A DNA stretch of 64,000 bases from Flavobacterium luteum. Lineage in GTDB: Bacteria > Bacteroidota > Bacteroidia > Flavobacteriales > Flavobacteriaceae. This document shows positions 36,353 through 46,103 of this stretch, piece by piece. A model generated the notes under the pieces. It was given only the letters and a program-made list of their open reading frames with translations, was not told the origin of the DNA and searched no databases. The stretch's first letter is position 1; every line of letters starts with the position of its first letter. Location: assembly GCF_008806775.1 (NCBI RefSeq), contig NZ_WAEM01000006.1:1-64000 (forward strand), read 5' to 3'. The translations under genes were made by a program, and so were the position numbers.

Positions 36353-38065
36353 ATGAAAAACAAAGCAACTAAAACAACCTTACTATTTGTACTTTTTTCC
36401 ATATCTCTTGCTTTTGTGAGTAATTTGATTTTAAATAAATTATTCTATTTTCCCTCTAATTTCTTTATTTATAGCTACTCAAAGGATTTGGGTCTCATTT
36501 TTTTGGCAGGTATTATTTTTAAATATACACTTTCTAAAAATGATGCACGTAACAGAAAAATATTTGATTCACTTCAAAAAAGTAACGACGAAATATTAAA
36601 ATCGAATGAAAGATACGATATTGTAGCAAAAGCGACTAGTGATACGATATGGGATTGGAAGATTATTGAGGATGATTTTGTTTGGAATAAAGGAATACAA
36701 GGGATATTTGGTTATAAAGCTGAAGAAATAGGAAAAACTTCAAAGTGGTGGTTTGATAGAATACATCCTGAAGATAGCATTAAGATGTCTATAAAATTAT
36801 ATTCATTTATAGAACAAAAAACAGAGAAATGGCAGGATGAGTACCGATTTAAATGTGCTGATGGCAGCTATAAATATGTTTTCGATAGAGGATTTCTTGT
36901 AAAAGACGAAAATGGTAATGTTATTAGAATGATTGGAGCCATACAAGATGTCACAAGACAAAAAGAAGAAGAACAAAGACTTAAACTCCTAGAAACTGTT
37001 ATTACTCAAACTAAAGATGCCGTAATTATAACAGAATCTGACAAATCGAATAGAGCTGTGCCAAGAATAGTTTTTGTTAACCCTGCATTTACAAAAATGA
37101 CAGGCTTTCAATCCAATGAGGTTATAGGAAAAACTCCAACTATTTTTATGGGACGAAAATCTGTAGAAAATGAAATTGGCAATTTATCAAAAGCTTTAAG
37201 AGGAAAAGAAGAGTTTAAATTTGAAACTTTAAATCATAAAAAAGACGGCGAGGAATATTGGGTAAGTTTTTCTATGATTCCAATTACTAATAAAGAAGGC
37301 GAACATTCGCATTGGATTTCTATTCAAAGAGATATTACTGAGGAGAAGAAACAAGAAAAAGAAAAGGAACATCTGATTCGAGAATTAACCAGAAATAATA
37401 AAGACTTGAAGCAATTTTCTTATATTACTTCCCACAATCTGAGAGCTCCTCTTTCTAATTTAACTGGATTGTTAAACTTAATTGAAGATATTCCTATTGA
37501 CAATCCCGAATTAAAAGAAATTTTAAATGGCTTTTCTAAATCGACTCATTTATTAAATGAAACTATAAACGATCTAATGAAAGTTATCATTATAAAAGAT
37601 AACCCATCTATAGAAAAAGAAGAAGTATTGATTAAAGATGTTTTTGAAAATGTTTTTAACCAATTAAGTGTTTTAATAAGCTTGCATAAACCCATTTTAA
37701 AAATAGAACTCGAAAAAGTTACTATTTTAAATGTAAATAAATCGTATCTTGAAAGTATACTTTTAAATTTATTTACCAATGCCATTAAATATAGATCTCC
37801 AAAAAGAATCCTTAGAGTTTTTGTATCTTCAAAAGAAGTTGGAAACGAAATTGTCCTGATTTTTAAAGACAACGGAATTGGTATTGATTTAGAAAGAAAT
37901 AGAGATAAAATTTTCGGATTGTATCAAAGATTTCATAATTATTCCGACAGTAAAGGATTAGGACTTTATTTAGTAAAATCACAAGTAGAATCGATGGGTG
38001 GAACAATAAGTATAGAGAGTGAAGTTGATAAAGGAACTACTTTTACCATAACTTTTAAAAAATAG
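36353..38065 (+). CDS. membrane-anchored PAS-domain sensor histidine kinase
   Basis: 570 aa. Two N-terminal membrane segments (TTLLFVLFSISLAFVSNLIL and GLIFLAGIIFKYTL) enclose a short loop. Two PAS domains follow: ~85-210 (ATSDTIWDWKIIEDDFVWNK ... GAIQDVTRQ) and ~215-335 (VNPAFTKMTGFQSNEVIGKT ... ISIQRDITE). The dimerisation/phosphoacceptor region holds SHNLRAPLSNL with His361. The ATPase domain has NLFTNAIKYRS (N box), FKDNGIGIDL (G1) and SKGLGLYLVKSQVESMGG (G2). It should autophosphorylate in response to an unknown signal, probably cytoplasmic through PAS. The response regulator gene starts 8 bases after its stop, but that gene is frameshifted. Confidence 0.9.
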   Translation: MKNKATKTTLLFVLFSISLAFVSNLILNKLFYFPSNFFIYSYSKDLGLIFLAGIIFKYTLSKNDARNRKIFDSLQKSNDEILKSNERYDIVAKATSDTIWDWKIIEDDFVWNKGIQGIFGYKAEEIGKTSKWWFDRIHPEDSIKMSIKLYSFIEQKTEKWQDEYRFKCADGSYKYVFDRGFLVKDENGNVIRMIGAIQDVTRQKEEEQRLKLLETVITQTKDAVIITESDKSNRAVPRIVFVNPAFTKMTGFQSNEVIGKTPTIFMGRKSVENEIGNLSKALRGKEEFKFETLNHKKDGEEYWVSFSMIPITNKEGEHSHWISIQRDITEEKKQEKEKEHLIRELTRNNKDLKQFSYITSHNLRAPLSNLTGLLNLIEDIPIDNPELKEILNGFSKSTHLLNETINDLMKVIIIKDNPSIEKEEVLIKDVFENVFNQLSVLISLHKPILKIELEKVTILNVNKSYLESILLNLFTNAIKYRSPKRILRVFVSSKEVGNEIVLIFKDNGIGIDLERNRDKIFGLYQRFHNYSDSKGLGLYLVKSQVESMGGTISIESEVDKGTTFTITFKK

Positions 38066-38072
38066 TAAAAAC

Positions 38073-38482
38073 ATGTATGATTTGATTTTATGCGTAGACG
38101 ATGACCCAATTACCTTGATGCTCTGCAAAATGGTAATTTCGAAATCTTCTTTTTCAAAAGAAATTATTACCGCTCAAAACGGGGAAGAAGCTCTGGACTA
38201 TTTCGACAATTTAAAACTCAATAATCTAGGTGTAACAATAAAAGATTACCCAAAATTAGTATTCCTAGATTTGAATATGCCAATAATGGATGGTTGGGAT
38301 TTCTTAGATCATTTTTCTACCGAAGAATATACTAGTTATTTTAAAGATACTAAAGTTATAGTTCTTTCTCAACTATAGACCCTGAGGACATTAATAAATC
38401 TAAAACATATCCTATGGTTATCGATTTTATTTCTAAACCAATTACAAAAGAAGTTTTAGAAAATTTAAAGGCTTTAACATAA
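38073..38482 (+). pseudogene. single-domain response regulator broken by a 1-base frameshift
   Basis: The frame from ATG 38073 stops at 38376-38378 after 101 codons, ending VIVLSQL. Continuing from 38369 in the -1 frame restores a normal receiver end (STIDPEDINKSKTYPM, then VIDFISKPITKEVLENL) up to the stop at 38480-38482, about 136 aa in all. The missing base is best placed in the CTTTCTCAA run (one T short of CTTTCTTCAA). The receiver has the acidic pair (VDDDP, Asp9-10) and phosphoacceptor Asp66 (FLDLNMPIMDGWDF). The conserved Lys of ISKPI and the last helix lie in the shifted part. Could be a true inactivating mutation, phase variation, or an assembly error. It follows its partner kinase by 7 bases. 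Confidence 0.8.
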
Positions 38483-38489
38483 AATAAAA

Positions 38490-38519
38490 CCGTTTAAAAA
38501 TACTTTTAAACGGCTTTTA
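38490..38519 (+). terminator. rho-independent terminator after the kinase/regulator pair
   Basis: Stem CCGTTTAAAA / TTTTAAACGG with a 4-base loop, then CTTTTAT. Confidence 0.75.
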
Positions 38520-38537
38520 TAACTTATGTAATAAATT

Positions 38538-39578
38538 CTATTTTATAAATTCTATTTTTTGTGCTTCTTCAGCATTTACACTATCAAAGAATCCTTGTTC
38601 GTTCATCCAGTCGTCACTAAACACTTTACTCATATAGCGCGAGCCGTGATCTGGAAAAATGGCGATTACATTACTATTTTCATTAAATTCTTCCTCAACA
38701 GCATATTGTCTGATGGCTTGAAGTACCGCACCTGATGTGTAACCAACAAATAAACCTTCTTTTTTAACAATTTCTCTTGTAGCATGAGCACTCTCTTCGT
38801 CGGTAACTTTCATAAAATGATCAATTATGTCGAAATCAGTAGCTGTTGGAATTAAATTTTTTCCTAAACCTTCTATTCTGTAGGGATAAATTTCATCATT
38901 GTCAAATTCTTTAGTTTCGTGATACTTTTTTAAAACAGATCCAAAAGCATCAACTCCTAAAATTCTAATATTTGGATTTTTTTCTTTTAAAAATTTTGCG
39001 GTTCCTGATATAGTTCCGCCTGTTCCGCTACATGCAATAAGATGAGTAATTTTGCCATTTGTTTGTTCCCAAATTTCAGGCCCCGTAGTTTTATAATGAG
39101 CATCAATATTTAACTGATTGAAATATTGATTGATATAAACTGACCCTTTGGTTTCTTCATGCAAACGCTTTGCTACACTATAATAAGAGCGCTCATCATC
39201 TGCAGATACATGTGCTGGACAAACATAAACTTTTGCTCCTAAACTGCGCAACATGTCTATTTTATCTTTAGAAGATTTTGAACTTACAGCTAAAATGCAA
39301 TTGTATCCCTTTATAATGCTTACCATAGCTAAACTAAAACCAGTATTACCAGAGGTAGTCTCTATTATTGTATCACCAGGAGAAAGAATTCCTCTTTTCT
39401 CAGCTTCTTCAATAATAAATAAAGCAATTCTATCTTTAGTTGAATGACCTGGATTAAATGCTTCTACTTTCGCATAAAAATTACCTGCTAAATTTTCGGT
39501 AACTTTATTGAGCTTAATAAGAGGTGTGTTTCCTATTAACTCCAAGACATTATTATAGGCTTTTATTTCTTCTTTCAT
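38538..39578 (-). CDS. PLP-dependent cysteine synthase family protein
   Basis: 346 aa from ATG 39578 ([10 protein letters not shown]). The longer frame from 39638 begins on top of the -7 element at 39636-39643 and is rejected. Fold type II PLP enzyme: [29 protein letters not shown] with the PLP lysine at residue 48, the substrate loop [12 protein letters not shown], the phosphate-binding [12 protein letters not shown], and [11 protein letters not shown]. It likely makes cysteine from O-acetylserine and sulfide, or acts as cystathionine beta-synthase. The HSTKD sequence replaces the SVKDR of classical CysK, so the exact substrate is open. A TAGATTTG -7 element lies 58 bases upstream of the start. 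Single gene. Confidence 0.85.
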   Translation of the reverse strand: MKEEIKAYNNVLELIGNTPLIKLNKVTENLAGNFYAKVEAFNPGHSTKDRIALFIIEEAEKRGILSPGDTIIETTSGNTGFSLAMVSIIKGYNCILAVSSKSSKDKIDMLRSLGAKVYVCPAHVSADDERSYYSVAKRLHEETKGSVYINQYFNQLNIDAHYKTTGPEIWEQTNGKITHLIACSGTGGTISGTAKFLKEKNPNIRILGVDAFGSVLKKYHETKEFDNDEIYPYRIEGLGKNLIPTATDFDIIDHFMKVTDEESAHATREIVKKEGLFVGYTSGAVLQAIRQYAVEEEFNENSNVIAIFPDHGSRYMSKVFSDDWMNEQGFFDSVNAEEAQKIEFIK

Positions 39579-39635
39579 AAAAAAATAGTTAATCAAGGTT
39601 TCCTTTTTGAATATGGCAATGACCTTAAATCCTTG

Positions 39636-39643
39636 CAAATCTA
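39636..39643 (-). promoter_or_regulatory. -7 promoter element of the cysteine synthase-like gene
   Basis: CAAATCTA on plus reads TAGATTTG on minus, a match to TAnnTTTG, ~50 nt before the chosen start. Confidence 0.5.
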
Positions 39644-39654
39644 ATAAAAAAAAA

Positions 39655-41793
39655 TTAATTACTCTTAATTCTTTCTAAATCTATTAAAAAACTAAACTCT
39701 TTTGCTAATTCTTTTAGTGCTTCAAATCTTCCTGAAGCCCCTCCATGACCAGCATCCATGTTTGTGTCTAAAAAAAGTAAGTTATCATTTGTTTTCAACA
39801 CTCTTAATTTTGCAACCCATTTTGCTGGTTCCCAATACTGTACTTGAGAATCGTGTAATCCAGTTGAGATATACATGTTTGGGTAATCTTGCGCTTTTAC
39901 ATTATCATAAGGAGAATAGGAACGCATATAATCGTAATATTTTTTTATGTTAGGATTACCCCATTCGTCATATTCTCCTGTAGTTAGTGGGATAGTCTCA
40001 TCAAGCATCGTAGTTATTACATCTACAAAAGGAACCTGAGCTATCACTCCATTATATAATTCGGGAGCCATATTTACTACCGCACCCATTAATAGACCTC
40101 CTGCAGAACCACCCTCAGCATATAAATGTTTTTCTGAAGTATACTTTTGATTAATCACAAATTTTGAGCAGTCTATAAAATCTGTAAATGTATTTTTCTT
40201 TTTTAATAATTTTCCATCTTCATACCATTTTCTCCCTAAATCTTCTCCCCCACGAATATGAGCTATAGCAAAAATAAAACCTCTGTCTAATAGGGATAAA
40301 GTCGTTGAAGAAAAATAAGGATCCATTGAAGCTCCATAAGAACCATAGCCATAAAGTAATAGTGGATTTGTACCATCTTTTTTTATACCTTTCCTATAAA
40401 CCATTGAAATTGGGATTTTAGTTCCGTCGGTTGCAGTTGCCCAAATCCGTTCTTCGGTATAATTATTTTTATCAAATTTTCCGCCAAGAACTTGTTGTTC
40501 TTTCTTGACTTCTTTGGTTTTGGTTTTCATATTAAAATCGATTACTGAGGGTGGCGTTGTCATCGATTGATATCCGTAACGCAAAACATCAGTGTCAAAA
40601 TCGACATTAGTGCCTGTATAAGCAGTATAGGTTTCAATCTCGAATGGCAAATAATATTCTCCTTTCCCACTCCATGGCATAATTCTAATTTTATTTAATC
40701 CGTTACTACGTTCTGAAACAACCAAATAGTTTTTAAATATTTCAATGTCTTCAATTAAAACATCTGAACGATGCTTAATTAAATCAGTCCAATTTTCTTT
40801 AGCAGTAGCATTTTCAGGAGTTTTCATTACCTTAAAATTGGTAGCTTTATCGGCATTCGTTACAATATAAAAACTATCACCATAATGAGAAATACTATAT
40901 TCTAAACCTCTTTTTCTTTTTTGAAAAACCTTGAATTTACTCTCGGGTTTATCTGCTAATATTGTTCTGTATTCTGTGGTTATTTTGCTAGAAGAACCTA
41001 TTACAATGTACTTTTTAGACTTTTCTTTGGATACAGAAACATAAAAAGTATCATCTTTTTCAAAATAAACCAACTCATCTTTTGAGCTATCTATACCTAA
41101 TTTATGCTTAAAAACTTTGTCTGAACGCAAGGTTTGCTCATCTTGTTTGGTATAAAAAATAGTTTTGTTATCATTTGCCCAAGTGGATTCTCCTGAAGTG
41201 TTTTCAATATTATCCGAGAGAGTTTCTCCAGTAAGCAAGTTTTTTATTCGTAATGTATAAATTCTCCTACCTACAGTATCAAGCGCAAATGTGGCAAATT
41301 GATTGTCCATGCTAATACTTAAACCACTTAATTGAAAATATTTTTTGCCTTTTGCCATTTCATTGCAATTGAACATTATTTCTTCTTTGGCGTCAAGACT
41401 TTCTTTTTTCCTAGAATAAATGGGGTAATCTTTTCCAGTTTCAAAACGAGTAATGTAGTAATATCCGTTGTATAGATAAGGAACTGATTCATCATCTTCC
41501 TTAATACGGCTTTTCATCTCTTCAAACAATTCCACTTGAAACTGCTTAGAATCAGCAGTTACAGTATTGTAATAGTCATTTTCTTTATTGAGATAATCAA
41601 TAACTTCAGGGTTTTCTCTATCATTTAACCAATAATAATTATCTACTCTAACATCTCCATGTTTTTCTAACGTTCTTGGGATTATTTTTGCTAAAGGCGC
41701 TTTAATTTTATTGATCATTTTTTGTGAATTAGTATGTATTGAAGAAAAAGCAAAAATAATGCAAAGACTTGAAATTAAAATTCTATTTTTCAT
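39655..41793 (-). CDS. S9 family (oligopeptidase B-like) serine peptidase
   Basis: 712 aa. An N-terminal signal ([18 protein letters not shown]) suggests a periplasmic enzyme. Residues ~30-440 form the seven-bladed propeller of the prolyl oligopeptidase family ([40 protein letters not shown]). The C-terminal alpha/beta-hydrolase has the nucleophile in [11 protein letters not shown] (Ser563), Asp648 in [13 protein letters not shown] and His683 in [11 protein letters not shown]. The [16 protein letters not shown] motif is typical of oligopeptidase B. Family members cut short peptides after basic residues; specificity here is inferred from family only. The next minus-strand gene begins 76 bases downstream of its stop, so it is probably monocistronic. 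Confidence 0.92.
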   Translation of the reverse strand: MKNRILISSLCIIFAFSSIHTNSQKMINKIKAPLAKIIPRTLEKHGDVRVDNYYWLNDRENPEVIDYLNKENDYYNTVTADSKQFQVELFEEMKSRIKEDDESVPYLYNGYYYITRFETGKDYPIYSRKKESLDAKEEIMFNCNEMAKGKKYFQLSGLSISMDNQFATFALDTVGRRIYTLRIKNLLTGETLSDNIENTSGESTWANDNKTIFYTKQDEQTLRSDKVFKHKLGIDSSKDELVYFEKDDTFYVSVSKEKSKKYIVIGSSSKITTEYRTILADKPESKFKVFQKRKRGLEYSISHYGDSFYIVTNADKATNFKVMKTPENATAKENWTDLIKHRSDVLIEDIEIFKNYLVVSERSNGLNKIRIMPWSGKGEYYLPFEIETYTAYTGTNVDFDTDVLRYGYQSMTTPPSVIDFNMKTKTKEVKKEQQVLGGKFDKNNYTEERIWATATDGTKIPISMVYRKGIKKDGTNPLLLYGYGSYGASMDPYFSSTTLSLLDRGFIFAIAHIRGGEDLGRKWYEDGKLLKKKNTFTDFIDCSKFVINQKYTSEKHLYAEGGSAGGLLMGAVVNMAPELYNGVIAQVPFVDVITTMLDETIPLTTGEYDEWGNPNIKKYYDYMRSYSPYDNVKAQDYPNMYISTGLHDSQVQYWEPAKWVAKLRVLKTNDNLLFLDTNMDAGHGGASGRFEALKELAKEFSFLIDLERIKSN

Positions 41794-41859
41794 TAATAAT
41801 TAAATTGAATATGATGCTGCAATATAGTAATTTTACAGCTCAATTTTAAAATACTAAAA

Positions 41860-42180
41860 ATGGATTTAATGGGAATGATGGGTAAACTAAAAGAAACCCA
41901 ACAAAAAATAGAAGATACAAAAAAGCGACTAGACACTGTTTTGATAGACGAGCAAAGTAATGATGGCCTCTTAAAAGTGACTGTAACTGCTAATAGAACC
42001 GTAAAATCGATAACAATTGAAGATTCTTTATTAGAGGATAAAGACCAATTAGAAGACTATTTAATTTTGGTTTTAAATAAAGCTATAGAAAAAGCATCAA
42101 ATGTAAATCAGGCAGAATTAGATGCAGTTGCAAAAATGGATATGCCAATGATTCCAGGTATGGATCAATTGTTTAAGTAG
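41860..42180 (+). CDS. YbaB/EbfC family nucleoid-associated protein
   Basis: 106 aa, normal for this family: [20 protein letters not shown] helix, the [19 protein letters not shown] beta sheet and the C-terminal [20 protein letters not shown] helix with a Met-rich end ([11 protein letters not shown]). Members form dimers with a tweezer shape and bind DNA as nucleoid proteins; they often lie beside dnaX/recR, but not here. The 66-base gap from the divergent peptidase gene must hold both promoters; no exact -7 element is seen. Confidence 0.88.
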   Translation: MDLMGMMGKLKETQQKIEDTKKRLDTVLIDEQSNDGLLKVTVTANRTVKSITIEDSLLEDKDQLEDYLILVLNKAIEKASNVNQAELDAVAKMDMPMIPGMDQLFK

Positions 42181-42221
42181 TAAACGGTAACTATTCTGGT
42201 AAATTATTAGTCGCTCAAATG

Positions 42222-43250
42222 TTATTTAACAACAATTCTTTCAAAGGTTTCTAAAACGTAACTGTGCATTACTTCTCGATAATCTAAATGGGTTACAATT
42301 CTTAATTTTCCGTGACCCAAAGAGCTGATATGAATGTTTCGCTCTTTTAATTTTTCAATAAATACATTTTCATTTAAGCCCTCTTTTAATGAAAATATTA
42401 AAATATTCGTTTCTATAGGTTCTACTTTAGCAATCCAAGATGATTTTTCTAGAACAGCACCTAACTCTTTTGCACGTCTGTGGTCGTCTGCCAGTCTTTG
42501 TAAATTATTATCTAAAGCATAAATACCTGCTGCTGCTAGATACCCTACTTGTCGCATGCCACCACCTAACATTTTACGAATTCGCAAAGCCCGATGAATT
42601 GTTTTTGCATCAGAAAGTAAAAGAGAACCAATTGGAGCTCCCAAACCTTTTGATAAGCACACAGAAATCGTATCGAATACTTTTCCATATTCAGCAGGAT
42701 TATCATGGGTTGCTACCAAAGCATTCCAAATACGAGCACCATCCAAATGAAATTTTAAATTATTAGCATCACAAACTGATTTTATACGTTTAAATTCTTC
42801 AAAATCATAACAGCCTCCACCGCCTTTCATAGCTGTGTTTTCCACAGTAACTAAACTAGTTAACGGACTGTGATAAAACTCAGGGTCATTTATGGCCTCT
42901 GCCACTTGTTTAGCAGTAATCATTCCGCGATTACCATCTAATAAACAGCAAGAAACACCACTATTAAAGGAAACTCCGCCACCTTCATAATGATAAATGT
43001 GAGCTAATTTATCAGTGATAAGTTGTTCTCCGGGTTGGGTATGTAATTTAATCGCCGTTTGATTGGCCATTGTTCCAGAAGGAAAAAACAAAGCCGCTTC
43101 CATACCAAACATTGTAGCTGCTTTAGCTTCTAATTCAATTACAGTTGGGTCTTGTTTGTATACATCGTCTCCTACTTTAGCATGAAACATGGTTCGCAAC
43201 ATTTCCTCTGTAGGTTTTGTAACAGTATCGCTAACTAAATTTATTTCCAT
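42222..43250 (-). CDS. low-specificity L-threonine aldolase (GntG family PLP enzyme)
   Basis: 342 aa. Fold type I PLP enzyme: NLVSDTVTKPTEEML start, VGDDVYKQDPTV, ALFFPSGTMANQTAIKLHT, HLDGARIWNALVA (PLP ring-stacking/Asp region) and SVCLSKGLGAPIGSLLLSDA with the Schiff-base Lys201. It cleaves L-threonine and allo-threonine into glycine and acetaldehyde. The start is fixed by the conserved N-terminus and by a minus-strand -7 element (CAAAATTA, 43282-43289), which sits beside the oppositely directed prfB promoter. Confidence 0.9.
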   Translation of the reverse strand: MEINLVSDTVTKPTEEMLRTMFHAKVGDDVYKQDPTVIELEAKAATMFGMEAALFFPSGTMANQTAIKLHTQPGEQLITDKLAHIYHYEGGGVSFNSGVSCCLLDGNRGMITAKQVAEAINDPEFYHSPLTSLVTVENTAMKGGGGCYDFEEFKRIKSVCDANNLKFHLDGARIWNALVATHDNPAEYGKVFDTISVCLSKGLGAPIGSLLLSDAKTIHRALRIRKMLGGGMRQVGYLAAAGIYALDNNLQRLADDHRRAKELGAVLEKSSWIAKVEPIETNILIFSLKEGLNENVFIEKLKERNIHISSLGHGKLRIVTHLDYREVMHSYVLETFERIVVK

Positions 43251-43268
43251 ATTCTAAAAACTAAATCT

Positions 43269-43289
43269 TATTTTTGTGCCACAAAATTA
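43269..43289. promoter_or_regulatory. closely packed divergent promoters for threonine aldolase and prfB
   Basis: Plus-strand TATTTTTG (43269-43276) points to prfB. CAAAATTA (43282-43289, reading TAATTTTG) points to threonine aldolase. The two -7 elements are 5 bases apart, so the polymerases should compete. Confidence 0.5.
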
Positions 43290-43297
43290 CATAATTT

Positions 43298-44396
43298 ATG
43301 ACAACTACCGAACAAATAAAAGGTATTGTAGAGCGCCTTGGTGCGTTGAGGAGGTATCTTTGACGTTGATGCCAAATTAATCGAAATTACTAACGAAGAA
43401 GAAAAAACATTAGCTCCTGATTTTTGGAACAATCCAAAAGAAGCTGAAAGCTATATTAAAACCCTTCGCTCTAAGAAAAAATGGATTGAAGACTATAATA
43501 AAGCGGTCGAAATGACTGATGAATTGCAACTCGCGTTTGAGTTTTACAGAGAAGGTGAACTTACTGCAGAAGAATTAGACGAGCAATATCTTATTACAAA
43601 TGCCCATATTGAAGCCATCGAATTTAAGAATATGCTTTCGGATGAGGGCGATACTTTAAGTGCTGTTTTGCAAATAACATCGGGAGCTGGCGGAACCGAA
43701 AGTTGCGATTGGGCTGAGATGCTTATGCGAATGTATATGATGTGGGGTGAAAAATACGGGTATAAAATTAAGGAGCTAAATTTTCAAAAAGGAGAGGCCG
43801 CTGGAATAAAGACCGTAACCTTAGAGTTTGAGGGCGATTATTCTTTTGGTTATTTAAAAGGCGAAAACGGCGTACATCGTTTGGTGCGTATTTCTCCTTT
43901 TGATAGCAATGCAAAACGCCATACCTCATTTGCTTCTGTTTACGTTTACCCATTAGTTGATGATAGTATTGAAATTGATATTAATCCTGCCGATATTGAA
44001 ATCACGACTTCACGCTCTAGCGGTGCAGGTGGACAAAATGTAAATAAAGTAGAAACCAAAGTGCAATTGGTACATAAACCTACTGGTATTCAAATTCAAT
44101 GTTCAGAAACACGTTCACAACAAGACAATAGACAACGGGCAATGCAAATGTTACGTTCACAATTGTATGAAATTGAATTAAAAAAACAGCAAGAACAACG
44201 GGCTGACATTGAAGCTGGAAAAATGAAAATTGAATGGGGCTCCCAAATAAGAAACTATGTGATGCATCCTTATAAATTGGTAAAAGATGTTCGAACAGGT
44301 TACGAATCTAGTAATGTTGAAGGCATTATGAATGGTGAAATTGATGACTTTTTGAAAGCCTATTTAATGATGATGGGGCAAAAAAGCGAAGAGTAA
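43298..44396 (+). CDS. prfB: peptide chain release factor 2 with programmed +1 frameshift
   Basis: Frame 0 starts at ATG 43298 and meets an in-frame TGA at 43361-43363 after 21 codons. The sequence AGGAGGTATCTTTGAC is the classical RF2 recoding site: Shine-Dalgarno-like AGGAGG, then CTT TGA C. A +1 shift at CTT resumes at GAC (43362) and runs to TAA 44394-44396, giving a 365-aa protein, normal for RF2. The recognition motif SPF ([16 protein letters not shown]) and the peptidyl-hydrolysis motif GGQ ([15 protein letters not shown]) are present. It recognises UGA and UAA stops. The frameshift autoregulates RF2: low RF2 favours the shift. The internal ATG at 43512 is not the start. Confidence 0.97.
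43348..43363 (+). promoter_or_regulatory. programmed +1 frameshift site of prfB
   Basis: AGGAGG stimulator at 43349-43354, slippery CTT at 43358-43360 and in-frame TGA at 43361-43363 followed by C. The Shine-Dalgarno element is kept although ordinary genes in this window lack one. Confidence 0.93.
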
Positions 44397-44426
44397 ATTT
44401 TAAATACTATAAAGATATTATAAAAG

Positions 44427-44466
44427 AAAAAACCCTTTAAAAACATATGTTTAAAGGGTTTTGTTT
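44427..44466 (+). terminator. rho-independent terminator of prfB
   Basis: Stem AAACCCTTTAAA / TTTAAAGGGTTT around ACATATG, followed by T residues. Confidence 0.8.
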
Positions 44467-44483
44467 TGAATTATAATTATTAG

Positions 44484-44570
44484 CGGAGAGTAAGGGATTC
44501 GAACCCTTGGTACAGTTTCCCATACGCATGTTTAGCAAACATGTCCTTTCGGCCACTCAGGCAACTCTCC
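44484..44570 (-). tRNA. tRNA-Ser (anticodon GCT)
   Basis: 87 nt on the minus strand. Acceptor stem GGAGAGT / ACTCTCC, D-arm GCCTGAGTGGCCGAAAGG, anticodon stem CATGT / ACATG with loop TTGCTAA (anticodon GCT), a long variable arm as in class II tRNAs, and T-arm AAGGG TTCGAAT CCCTT. CCA is not encoded. A -7 element (CAAATGTA, reading TACATTTG) lies upstream at 44605-44612. Confidence 0.95.
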
Positions 44571-44604
44571 AGGCTCAAAGAACGTGTCTAAATTTAAGCG
44601 GTAG

Positions 44605-44612
44605 CAAATGTA
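44605..44612 (-). promoter_or_regulatory. -7 promoter element of tRNA-Ser
   Basis: CAAATGTA on plus reads TACATTTG on minus, an exact consensus match ~35 bases before the mature 5' end. Confidence 0.6.
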
Positions 44613-44835
44613 GCTTTCTATTCTATATTTCACAAATAAAAATACTGTTTTTTTTTACTTTAAACTAAAAGTATTAACAATCAAATCTATAGGTTTCAAA
44701 AAGTAGAATTCGCACCTCTTTTTTCAAAATAGTAATCTAAAACAAATTGAATACAAGAGTAAATTTATCAGAAATCCAACTCAGAATTACCCCAGAAATG
44801 ATTAAATTCGCAACACAAACTAACATCTAAATAAC

Positions 44836-46017
44836 ATGAACAAAAAAGTGGTTATCGTTTCAGCAGTTCGAACTCCAATTGGGAGTTTTATGGGAGCATT
44901 ATCTTCTATAACGGCAACTCAATTAGGAGCTGTGGCTATAAAAGGGGCTTTAGAAAAAATAAATTTAGATGCTAGTTTAGTCGACGAAGTTTTGATGGGG
45001 AATGTGGTACAGGCCGGAGTTGGTCAAGCTCCAGCTAGACAAGCCGCTTTGTTGGCAGGACTACCAAATAGTGTCATTGCAACAACTGTAAATAAAGTTT
45101 GTGCTTCAGGCATGAAAGCGGTTATGCAAGGGGCTCAGGCTATTTTGGCTGGAGATGCCGATGTTATTGTTGCTGGAGGCATGGAAAGCATGAGTCAAAT
45201 TCCACATTATGTACATTTAAGAAATGGCTATAAATTTGGTCCTGCAACAATGATTGACGGATTGCAAAAAGATGGCTTAACAGATGCTTACGATAATAAT
45301 GCGATGGGAGTTCATGCCGATTTGTGTGCATCAACTTATGCTATTTCTAGAGAGGCTCAAGATGATTTTGCCATTCAGTCGTATGAACGATCAGCAAAAG
45401 CTTGGGAATCAGGAAAATTCAACAACGAAATTGTACCAGTAACTATTCCTCAACGAAGAGGAGAACCAATTCTATTTTCAAAAGATGAAGAATTCACGAA
45501 TGTAAAATTGGATAAAATACCTTCACTAAATCCTGTTTTTACAAAGGACGGTACCGTAACTCCAGCAAATGCTTCAACTATTAACGACGGTGCTGCAGCA
45601 GTCGTTTTAATGAGTGAAGAAAAAGCTCTCGAATTAGGAGTAAAACCTCTAGCTTATATTTTAAGCTATGCAGATGCCTCTCAAGAACCAAAATGGTTTA
45701 CCACTACTCCATCTAAAGCATTGCCTAAAGCACTTAATAAAATTGGATTAAATGTCAGCGATGTTGATTTTTTCGAATTTAATGAAGCCTTTGCTGTTGT
45801 AGGAATTGCAAATGCAAAAATTCTTGGTTTAGATAATGATAAAGTCAATGTTAATGGTGGTGCCGTTTCATTGGGTCATCCCTTGGGTTGCTCCGGAGCT
45901 CGTATCCTAGTAACATTAATTAATGTTTTAGAACAAAATAATGCTAAAATTGGTGCTGCTGCAATTTGTAACGGCGGCGGCGGAGCATCTGCAATAGTTA
46001 TTGAAAGAGCGATATAA
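44836..46017 (+). CDS. acetyl-CoA C-acyltransferase (thiolase)
   Basis: 393 aa, typical of the tetrameric thiolases. The acylated cysteine is Cys89 in [18 protein letters not shown]. The C-terminal active-site residues are His348 in [19 protein letters not shown] and Cys378 in [24 protein letters not shown] is also conserved. It condenses two acetyl-CoA to acetoacetyl-CoA or cleaves 3-ketoacyl-CoA; biosynthetic (AtoB/ThlA-like) or degradative use cannot be separated without neighbours. No other fatty-acid gene is near. The next gene, an NlpC/P60 hydrolase, begins 86 bases on. Confidence 0.93.
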   Translation: MNKKVVIVSAVRTPIGSFMGALSSITATQLGAVAIKGALEKINLDASLVDEVLMGNVVQAGVGQAPARQAALLAGLPNSVIATTVNKVCASGMKAVMQGAQAILAGDADVIVAGGMESMSQIPHYVHLRNGYKFGPATMIDGLQKDGLTDAYDNNAMGVHADLCASTYAISREAQDDFAIQSYERSAKAWESGKFNNEIVPVTIPQRRGEPILFSKDEEFTNVKLDKIPSLNPVFTKDGTVTPANASTINDGAAAVVLMSEEKALELGVKPLAYILSYADASQEPKWFTTTPSKALPKALNKIGLNVSDVDFFEFNEAFAVVGIANAKILGLDNDKVNVNGGAVSLGHPLGCSGARILVTLINVLEQNNAKIGAAAICNGGGGASAIVIERAI

Positions 46018-46103
46018 ATAATTATTTATTTTTAATAATTACTGATATTTAGTATCATTGTAGAATATTTTAAAATTTTCATTCTAAAATTAAAATCCAA
46101 TAG

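Noticed and set aside
38538..39638. 366-aa version of cysteine synthase starting at 39638
   Set aside because: The start would lie on top of the -7 promoter element; the 346-aa form from 39578 fits the family.
43512..44396. Start of release factor 2 at 43512
   Set aside because: This internal ATG would delete the N-terminal domain; the upstream frame plus the frameshift site gives the full 365-aa RF2.
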